Program-made: the position numbers and the translations under genes
The notes under the pieces: generated by a model
Databases searched by the model: none
Told to the model about the DNA's origin: nothing
The model's input: only the letters and a program-made list of their open reading frames with translations
NCBI GenBank assembly: GCA_029865675.1
Contig: JARXAU010000192.1
Location: 1-8,138 of the forward strand
Direction: 5' to 3'
DNA from: Rhodoferax sp.
GTDB lineage: Bacteria; Pseudomonadota; Gammaproteobacteria; Burkholderiales; Burkholderiaceae_C
DNA length: 8,138 nt
Shown: piece by piece, positions 1 through 4,064 of the stretch
Layout: each line of letters opens with the position of its first letter
Numbering within the stretch: position 1 is the first letter of the stretch

Positions 1-1209
1 CACATTTACCCTGCCGAAGCTGCCTACCACGCCGAAATTGAGGCCAATACCGCTGCTGGAAAGCGCTGGACGCCGCTGCAAACCATCGAGAACCTAAAAC
101 CCAAGGCACAAAGCGCCGGTCTGTGGAACCTGTTTTTGCCCGTCGATAGCGCTGAAGCTTCGGGCTACCATGGTGCGGGGTTGACCAACCAAGAATACGC
201 GCCATTGGCCGAAATCATGGGCCGCGTCATGTGGTCCAGCGAAGTGTTCAACTGCTCTGCCCCCGACACCGGCAATATGGAAACGATCGCTCGCTATGGT
301 TCCGACGATGCCAAGCGGCAGTGGCTCAAGCCGCTGCTAGAAGGGAAGATTCGCTCCGCCTTTGCCATGACCGAACCCGACGTCGCCTCCAGCGACGCCA
401 CGAATATTGCCACCAGCATTGAGCGCGAGGGCGACGAATACGTCATCAACGGCCGCAAGTGGTGGACCTCGGGCGCGGGTGACCCCCGCTGCTCTGTCTA
501 CATCGTAATGGGCAAGACGGACCCCGAGGCAGCCCGCCATTCGCAGCAAAGCATGGTGCTGGTGCCCGCCAATACCAAGGGCATCACCATCGTGCGCCCG
601 CTCACGGTGTTTGGCTACGACGACGCGCCGCACGGCCATATGGAGGTGTTGTTCCAGAACGTGCAGGTGCCCGTGGGAAATATATTGCTGGGCGAAGGCC
701 GTGGGTTTGAGATCGCCCAAGGACGCCTCGGACCTGGACGTATTCACCACTGCATGCGCTTGATTGGTTTGGCCGAACGGGCTCTGGAGCTGATGTGCAA
801 GCGCGCCTCATCGCGTGTTGCGTTCGGCAAGACCGTCGCAGCGCAGACCGTCACCCAGGAACGCATCGCAGAATCCCGCTGCAAGATCGACATGGCGCGC
901 CTGCTCACGCTCAAGGCGGCGTGGATGATGGACGTCGGCGGTAACAAATTTGCCAAAAATGAAATCGCCATGATCAAAGTCGTGGCACCCAGCATGGCCT
1001 GCGAGGTGATCGACTGGGCCATGCAAGTGCATGGCGGCGGCGGCATGTGCAATGACTTTCCGCTGGCCTACAGCTACACCAGCGCCCGTACCCTTCGCTT
1101 TGCAGACGGCCCGGACGAGGTGCACCGCAACGCGATTGCCAAGCTGGAGTTGGGCAAGTACGCAGTCAACCCCAAAGAAGTGGAAATGCCGATCACCCGA
1201 GGCTGCTGA
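1..1209 (+). CDS. Acyl-CoA dehydrogenase, ACAD10/11-like, N-terminus cut off by window edge
   Basis: A flavin (FAD) enzyme that would introduce the alpha-beta double bond into an acyl-CoA thioester in fatty-acid or branched-acid breakdown, passing electrons to electron-transfer flavoprotein in the cytoplasm. The frame is open from base 1 to TGA at 1207-1209, giving 402 visible residues; relatives suggest that only about 20 N-terminal residues are missing, so the true start lies outside. Visible landmarks, numbered from base 1: the FAD/substrate motif MTEPDVASSDATN (residues 123-135), KWWTSG (153-158), a mid-domain RVAFGKTV block (272-279) and a C-terminal MQVHGGGG (341-348) followed by RFADGPDEVHR (366-376). 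In classical acyl-CoA dehydrogenases the catalytic base is the Glu of a YEG motif; here Asp369 of ADG aligns with it, as I recall for the ACAD10/11 branch. Substrate cannot be read from sequence. It is the only plus-strand gene, convergent with its right neighbour. Confidence 0.93.
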   Translation, partial: HIYPAEAAYHAEIEANTAAGKRWTPLQTIENLKPKAQSAGLWNLFLPVDSAEASGYHGAGLTNQEYAPLAEIMGRVMWSSEVFNCSAPDTGNMETIARYGSDDAKRQWLKPLLEGKIRSAFAMTEPDVASSDATNIATSIEREGDEYVINGRKWWTSGAGDPRCSVYIVMGKTDPEAARHSQQSMVLVPANTKGITIVRPLTVFGYDDAPHGHMEVLFQNVQVPVGNILLGEGRGFEIAQGRLGPGRIHHCMRLIGLAERALELMCKRASSRVAFGKTVAAQTVTQERIAESRCKIDMARLLTLKAAWMMDVGGNKFAKNEIAMIKVVAPSMACEVIDWAMQVHGGGGMCNDFPLAYSYTSARTLRFADGPDEVHRNAIAKLELGKYAVNPKEVEMPITRGC

Positions 1210-1217
1210 CCCACAAA

Positions 1218-1245
1218 CAATTGCAGCCCGCCAGGGCTGCAATTG
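1218..1245 (+). terminator. Perfect 12-bp dyad between convergent genes, probable terminator
   Basis: CAATTGCAGCCC (1218-1229) and GGGCTGCAATTG (1234-1245) are perfectly complementary around a 4-base loop GCCA. The flanks ACCCA (1209-1213) and TGGGT (1247-1251) can pair as well. It begins nine bases after the dehydrogenase stop. The T-run after the stem is poor (TCTTAA on the plus strand), so it may be a weak or Rho-assisted terminator that could serve either strand. Confidence 0.6.
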
Positions 1246-1266
1246 ATGGGTCTTAACGTGAAAGAG

Positions 1267-1304
1267 CTTTCATGATGGGGTGGCGCTCTGCACCCTGATG
1301 AAAG
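1267..1304 (-). terminator. Imperfect hairpin directly after the stop of the 1305-1937 gene
   Basis: CTTTCATGATGGGGTG (1267-1282) pairs imperfectly with CACCCTGATGAAAG (1291-1304), loop GCGCTCTG. On the minus strand it starts at the base after the TAA of the hypothetical gene and is followed by CTCTTTCACGTT, a weak T-rich tail. Its position fits a terminator for that gene, but the stem has an internal mismatch/bulge and there is no clean T-run. Confidence 0.4.
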
Positions 1305-1937
1305 TTAATGCAAATGGCGCGGCTTGCGGCCGCCGCCGTGACCGCTCCCAAACCCGCTGCCGGGTCCGCGTGGCGGTTTGCCAATCTCCAGAGAACTTAC
1401 CAATGCGTCAAAGCGCTGGGCAAACAGTTTGTCCACCTCTGCGACCACACCCCCGAGTTCAGCACCATCGAAATGGCGCTCCATCATGCCCACCAGGTCT
1501 TGTACCAATAAGTCGCGCTGGACCTGCATAATCGCCGCAGGATTAGGTCCTACAAAAAGCATCAAAAAGTCATCGCGCGACTCGCCCTCGATTGGATCAT
1601 CTTCCTCATTGTCAAATTCAGTGTCATAGAACGTAACTTCAATCGCCGTGCCCGCTGAGGCGATCTCGTTAAGGTTCATGCAAACTTCGTCGAGCGCCTG
1701 ACGAAAATCATCACCACCCGCTACTGTCCAACACATTTGCAACAGATGCTCCTGTGGGTTGAATGAAATACCCGGCTCGTCCTCATAAACGCTGCTAGCT
1801 GCGTTTGCTAAGCCTTTTGCGCCGGTGTATTTCCAAAGCGGCTTCAACGCATCTTGAACCGATTCAAAGGTCGCCTCGGCCACCAAAGCAAGTTGTCCGT
1901 GGACATGAATTTCAAATGGCGTTTTGTGGCGTGGCAT
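1305..1937 (-). CDS. Conserved protein of unknown function, 210 residues, glycine-rich basic tail
   Basis: I do not recognise a function. It resembles uncharacterised Comamonadaceae proteins; I half-recall a DUF6806 label, unverified. The start at 1937 gives MPRHKTPFEIHVHGQ; an in-frame stop six codons upstream and the absence of another early Met make it the only good ATG, although no clear Shine-Dalgarno precedes it. Visible parts: a mixed alpha/beta body (about residues 8-105), a strongly acidic stretch (105-123, many Asp/Glu), a hydrophobic strand DDFLMLFVGPNPAAIM (122-137), a helical part with ERHFDGAELGGVVAEVDKLF (153-172), and a tail (187-210) rich in Gly and Ser ending in basic and His residues (RKPRHLH). 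There is no signal peptide, membrane segment or catalytic motif, so it is probably cytosolic. The coherent, non-repetitive sequence with acidic and hydrophobic blocks argues for a real gene. It lies tail-to-tail with the dehydrogenase gene and some 400 bases from the Sel1 gene upstream, so it is probably transcribed alone. Confidence 0.85.
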   Translation of the reverse strand: MPRHKTPFEIHVHGQLALVAEATFESVQDALKPLWKYTGAKGLANAASSVYEDEPGISFNPQEHLLQMCWTVAGGDDFRQALDEVCMNLNEIASAGTAIEVTFYDTEFDNEEDDPIEGESRDDFLMLFVGPNPAAIMQVQRDLLVQDLVGMMERHFDGAELGGVVAEVDKLFAQRFDALVSSLEIGKPPRGPGSGFGSGHGGGRKPRHLH

Positions 1938-2336
1938 GTGGCAGATGGTAAATCATGTACGAAGCAAAAAATGACGCAATGCCCAGCTTCAAATCGTCAG
2001 ATCGAACTGGTCCAGAAACAGAAATCGACCCGGCAAGCCCGTTATCCGCGATGAGGCAAATCGTAAAAAGACTCCACCCCTAAAAACTCGTACGTACAAA
2101 AAGCGAAGCGTGCTCAGGGCCTCTATGCAGACGGTGGTTTCAAAAAAGTTCGCCTGCCGGACGATTATCACACCATTCGAGTGCCCAATTCTGCCGCATC
2201 TCCCTAACCCGCGTGCGCACCAAAATGGTGACTGACTATCCAAGCCCCTAGTTGCTAACAAGTCTGCCCTCAAGTCCTCCACCAATATAATTCCGGCGTG
2301 TCATTGTTGCAATCACTATCACTTGTCGTTCAAGAG
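1938..2336. other. 399-base stretch without a convincing gene
   Basis: This must contain the promoter of the minus-strand gene ending at 1937 and the end of the Sel1 transcript, but I see neither a good promoter nor a terminator. A weak minus-strand candidate promoter is TTGCGT followed after about 17 bases by ATGATT, near 1950-1980. A small hairpin CACCA-AAA-TGGTG lies at 2218-2230. The plus strand holds a 46-codon open stretch at 2067-2207 with no start codon, reading ...RAQGLYADGGFKKVRLPDDY... to a TAA. It looks protein-like but is not recognised and may be a remnant. The longest minus-strand frame here (1989-2285) opens only at TTG and has an unconvincing composition. Confidence 0.6.
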
Positions 2337-3359
2337 TTAATCGCAGTTCTTTAAGTTACGTAATTGACATTCACGGGCGAGTTTTTGCGCTTCTGCTATC
2401 TGTTGTGCAGTCATCTTTTCAGCGATTGCGTCTCGCTTCTTCTTAAATGCATCGCTGTTTATTGATGATAAATTGCTCCACATGTGCGCGCGCACGTAAT
2501 CTTGCGCAACACCTTGTCCGTTGAAGTACATGAGTGAAAGATTGGATTGTGCGCTGGCCTTACCTTGAGCCGCAGCCAATTTGTACCAACGCATCGCTTC
2601 GGTATAGTCCCGGGCTACCCCTTGCCCTTCGTCATACATCGTCGCGAGATTGAACTGTGCGGTTGCATCTTTTTGCGCAGCAGCCAATTTGTACCAAGTT
2701 ACTGCTTCCGTGTAATCCTGCACCACACCTTGCCCAAAGGCATAACTATTCGCGAGGATTAGCTGAGCACTTACATCCCCCTTCTGAGCGGCTAGTTTGT
2801 ACCAACGCAACGCTTCAGCGAAGTCTTTTTCCACTCCTTCGCCGTTGCTGTACATCGTTCCAAGATTGAATTGCGCGGCTGCATTCTCTTGAGTAGCGGC
2901 CAATTTGTACCAACGCATCGCTTCCGTGTAGTCCTGCCCCACACCTTGCCCGAAGTGATAACTTATCGCAAGATTTAACTGAGCCTTTATTTTTCCTTGT
3001 GCTGCCGCTAGTTTGTACCAACGCACTGCTTCAGCAGGATTTTTTTCTACGCCTTGCCCGCTGTCATACATAGTCGCAAGGTTCAATTGCGCATCTGCAT
3101 TTCCTTGCGTCGCAGCCAACTTGTACCAACGTGCCGCTTCGGTGAGATTTTTTTTTACACCAAGGCCGACGCTATATCGATTCCCTATTTTATATTGGGC
3201 ATAGGCGTTTTTCTTAGCAGCAGCAAGTCGATACTTCTTGAGTGCCGTTGCGTAGTCTTTTTTAGCCATTGCTGCATCAGCCTCCTCGACATAGCCCGCC
3301 CATACTACGCCAACTTGTAACCAAAGTGTCAGCAGCAGTATTTTCAGAGTTTTTAGCAT
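2337..3359 (-). CDS. Secreted Sel1-repeat (TPR-like) protein, seven repeats
   Basis: A 340-residue solenoid protein, probably a periplasmic protein-protein interaction scaffold; Sel1-like repeats typically bind partner proteins, and the partner here is unknown. The N-terminus MLKTLKILLLTLWLQVGVVWA reads as a Sec signal peptide, likely cut after Ala21; there is no lipobox Cys. Residues 23-51 form a degenerate TPR-like helix pair. Residues 52-303 are seven Sel1 repeats of exactly 36 residues with the pattern AQxNLxxMYxxGQGVxxDYxEAxRWYKLAA. The tail (304-340) is helical, with MTAQQIAEAQKLARECQ, and has Cys331 and Cys339, which could form a disulfide after export. ATG at 3357-3359 is chosen because it gives the signal peptide; no clear ribosome-binding site precedes it. 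The gene looks poorer in GC than its neighbours, and a copy of its own 3' end lies just before its start, so tandem duplication or later acquisition is likely. No terminator is seen downstream. Confidence 0.9.
   Translation of the reverse strand: MLKTLKILLLTLWLQVGVVWAGYVEEADAAMAKKDYATALKKYRLAAAKKNAYAQYKIGNRYSVGLGVKKNLTEAARWYKLAATQGNADAQLNLATMYDSGQGVEKNPAEAVRWYKLAAAQGKIKAQLNLAISYHFGQGVGQDYTEAMRWYKLAATQENAAAQFNLGTMYSNGEGVEKDFAEALRWYKLAAQKGDVSAQLILANSYAFGQGVVQDYTEAVTWYKLAAAQKDATAQFNLATMYDEGQGVARDYTEAMRWYKLAAAQGKASAQSNLSLMYFNGQGVAQDYVRAHMWSNLSSINSDAFKKKRDAIAEKMTAQQIAEAQKLARECQLRNLKNCD
2340..2362 (-). repeat. Direct repeat copy 1, inside the 3' end of the Sel1 gene
   Basis: A 23-base element beginning ATCGCAGTTCTT on the plus strand. 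It covers the last sense codons of the Sel1 gene (LRNLKNCD) and the first base of its stop codon. It matches 21 of 23 bases with the copy at 3366-3388, in the same orientation; the offset is 1026 bases, a multiple of three. Confidence 0.8.
2451..3206 (-). repeat. Seven in-frame 108-bp units encoding Sel1 repeats
   Basis: The DNA carries a 108-bp periodicity matching the 36-residue repeats; the string AATTTGTACCAA (minus-strand code for the WYKLA core) recurs at 108-base intervals on the plus strand, for example near 2577, 2685 and 2901. At protein level repeats 3 and 5 share a SYxFGQGVxQDYTEA core, while repeats 2, 4 and 6 share TMYxxGxGV. This suggests part of the array grew by copying two-repeat blocks of about 216 bp. 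Confidence 0.85.
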
Positions 3360-3365
3360 TGCTTG

Positions 3366-3388
3366 ATCGCAGTTCTTAAAGTTTCGTA
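3366..3388 (-). pseudogene. Direct repeat copy 2: possible 3' remnant of a lost Sel1 paralogue
   Basis: This repeats the 23-base element at 2340-2362 with two mismatches and ends six bases before the ATG of the Sel1 gene. Read on the minus strand in the matching frame it encodes RNFKNCD followed by QA and the Met start, against RNLKNCD and a stop at the true gene end. The preceding codons (GILKFI) no longer resemble the gene and a TGA lies further upstream. The simplest reading is the extreme 3' end of a former upstream tandem copy, eroded or deleted; a chance or regulatory repeat is not excluded. Confidence 0.5.
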
Positions 3389-3525
3389 TAAATTTTAAGA
3401 TGCCCGTAAATCTTCACTGATCTGAGAGGTAGAAAGTTTATGGAGCCTCGACCAGAGGCTGCGTTGGACTGAAAACGCTTACTGCCATTCCGTGCAGCCG
3501 TTATTGTAGGATTATCGAGGTTTTA

Positions 3526-3561
3526 GCGCAAAACGAAAAGCGCAAAAGTTGCGCTGTTTCG
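3526..3561 (-). terminator. Intrinsic terminator downstream of the tRNA cluster (second of two)
   Basis: On the minus strand AGCGCAA-CTT-TTGCGCT forms a 7-bp stem with a 3-base loop (3539-3555). Outer bases CGAAA/TTTCG (3534-3538, 3557-3561) extend it past a one-base bulge, and TTTTGCGC follows. It fits termination of the tRNA transcript. Confidence 0.65.
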
Positions 3562-3575
3562 GTTTTTCCGGAGTG

Positions 3576-3602
3576 AAAAATTGCGCGTTTTTGGCAATTT
3601 TT
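3576..3602 (-). terminator. AT-rich hairpin just after tRNA-Leu (first of two)
   Basis: AAAAATTG (3576-3583) and CAATTTTT (3595-3602) form an 8-bp stem with an 11-base loop, five bases beyond the encoded CCA of tRNA-Leu. The T-run is inside the 3' arm on the minus strand. It could be a terminator or a 3' processing boundary. Confidence 0.5.
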
Positions 3603-3607
3603 AGTGT

Positions 3608-3700
3608 TGGTGCCCGAGACCGGAATCGAACCGGTACGCCCGTTATTCACGAAGCGGCGGATTTTAAGTCCGATGTGTCTACCTATTTCACCACTCGGGC
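3608..3700 (-). tRNA. leuZ: tRNA-Leu (anticodon UAA)
   Basis: A class II tRNA of 93 bases with encoded CCA. The acceptor stem is GCCCGAG/CTCGGGC with discriminator A; the D-arm is GTG...CAC; the anticodon loop CTTAAAA has anticodon TAA, which reads UUA codons and may also read UUG by wobble. The T-arm is ACCGG-TTCGATT-CCGGT. The extra arm is long (about 21 bases, CGCTT...GGGCG), and the outermost anticodon-stem pair is a T/C mismatch. It is last in the Gly-Cys-Leu cluster; the symbol is by order and anticodon with E. coli. Confidence 0.95.
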
Positions 3701-3767
3701 GGCAGATCGTATTTTCGCGCATATCCGCCGCAGTCTGGACGGCGTTGGCGATAAAAGGATAGATTTG

Positions 3768-3841
3768 TGGAGGCGCGGTCCGGAGTCGAACCGGACTGAC
3801 CGGATTTGCAATCCGGGGCATAACCGCTTTGCTACCGCGCC
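3768..3841 (-). tRNA. cysT: tRNA-Cys (anticodon GCA)
   Basis: 74 bases with encoded CCA. The acceptor stem is GGCGCGG/CCGCGCC with discriminator U, typical of tRNA-Cys. The anticodon stem-loop is CCGGA-TTGCAAA-TCCGG with anticodon GCA, and the T-arm is GTCCG-GTTCGAC-TCCGGAC-like. It lies 67 bases upstream of tRNA-Leu and 68 bases downstream of tRNA-Gly, with a terminator hairpin in the latter gap. Confidence 0.97.
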
Positions 3842-3874
3842 CAAAACACACCTTCACCAGGACTTTCAACAACG

Positions 3875-3901
3875 AAAAAGGGAAGCAACTCGCTTCCCTT
3901 T
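3875..3901 (-). terminator. Canonical intrinsic terminator between tRNA-Gly and tRNA-Cys
   Basis: AAAGGGAAGC (3877-3886) and GCTTCCCTTT (3892-3901) form a perfect 10-bp stem with loop AACTC. On the minus strand the stem ends in a run of five T (TTTTTCG), a textbook Rho-independent terminator. It begins nine bases past the CCA of tRNA-Gly, so it would separate tRNA-Gly from tRNA-Cys and tRNA-Leu unless it is leaky. Confidence 0.8.
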
Positions 3902-3909
3902 GCGCAATG

Positions 3910-3985
3910 TGGAGCGGGAAAAGAGTCTCGAACTCTCGACCTCAACCTTGGCAAGGTTGCGCTCTACCAACTGAGCTATTCCCGC
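3910..3985 (-). tRNA. glyW: tRNA-Gly (anticodon GCC)
   Basis: 76 bases with encoded CCA. The acceptor stem is GCGGGAA/TTCCCGC with discriminator U; the D-arm is GCTC...GAGC; the anticodon stem-loop is CAACC-TTGCCAA-GGTTG with anticodon GCC, reading GGC and GGU. The T-arm is GAGAG-TTCGAGA-CTCTT, closing with a G-T pair. It is the promoter-proximal tRNA of the cluster, 79 bases downstream of the lon stop codon. The symbol is by order and anticodon with E. coli glyW-cysT-leuZ. Confidence 0.97.
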
Positions 3986-3998
3986 AATCAAGCGCCAT

Positions 3999-4027
3999 AT
4001 TGTAGCGAGATTTCACGCTGCTTTTTC
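3999..4027 (-). promoter_or_regulatory. Probable promoter of the tRNA cluster
   Basis: On the minus strand TACAAT (3999-4004) is a near-consensus -10 box, followed by ATGGCGC, the kind of GC-rich discriminator common in stringently controlled tRNA promoters. The base 7 after it would start transcription just before tRNA-Gly. The -35 is poor: GAAAAA at a 17-base spacing (4022-4027), or TGGAAA at 19. The location between lon and the tRNAs supports it. Confidence 0.55.
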
Positions 4028-4064
4028 CACCTTCGCATAAAAGACTTAGAAGAGTCAAAGCACC

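Noticed and set aside
1989..2285. 98-codon minus-strand frame in the intergenic stretch
   Set aside because: It opens only with TTG, has no ribosome-binding site seen and an unnatural composition rich in Arg, Phe and Gly; the opposite strand looks more protein-like.
2451..3206. Regularly spaced repeats suggesting a CRISPR-like array
   Set aside because: The 108-bp period is in frame and encodes Sel1 repeats; there are no unique spacers between identical repeats.
3444..3460. Hairpin AGCCTC-GACCA-GAGGCT upstream of the Sel1 gene
   Set aside because: A 6-bp stem with no T-run and no conserved partner; too short to assign a role.
2337..3608. Genomic island inserted at the tRNA-Leu 3' end
   Set aside because: No integrase gene and no second copy of the tRNA 3' end was found on the Sel1 side within the window.
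3501..3974. Open frames on both strands across the tRNA block (3501-3872 minus, 3549-3974 plus)
   Set aside because: They are translations of the three tRNA genes and terminators, not proteins.
4036..4060. Possible lon terminator GACT-CTTCTA-AGTC-TTTTA
   Set aside because: The stem is only four pairs; it is too weak to call, so lon may read through into the tRNA region.
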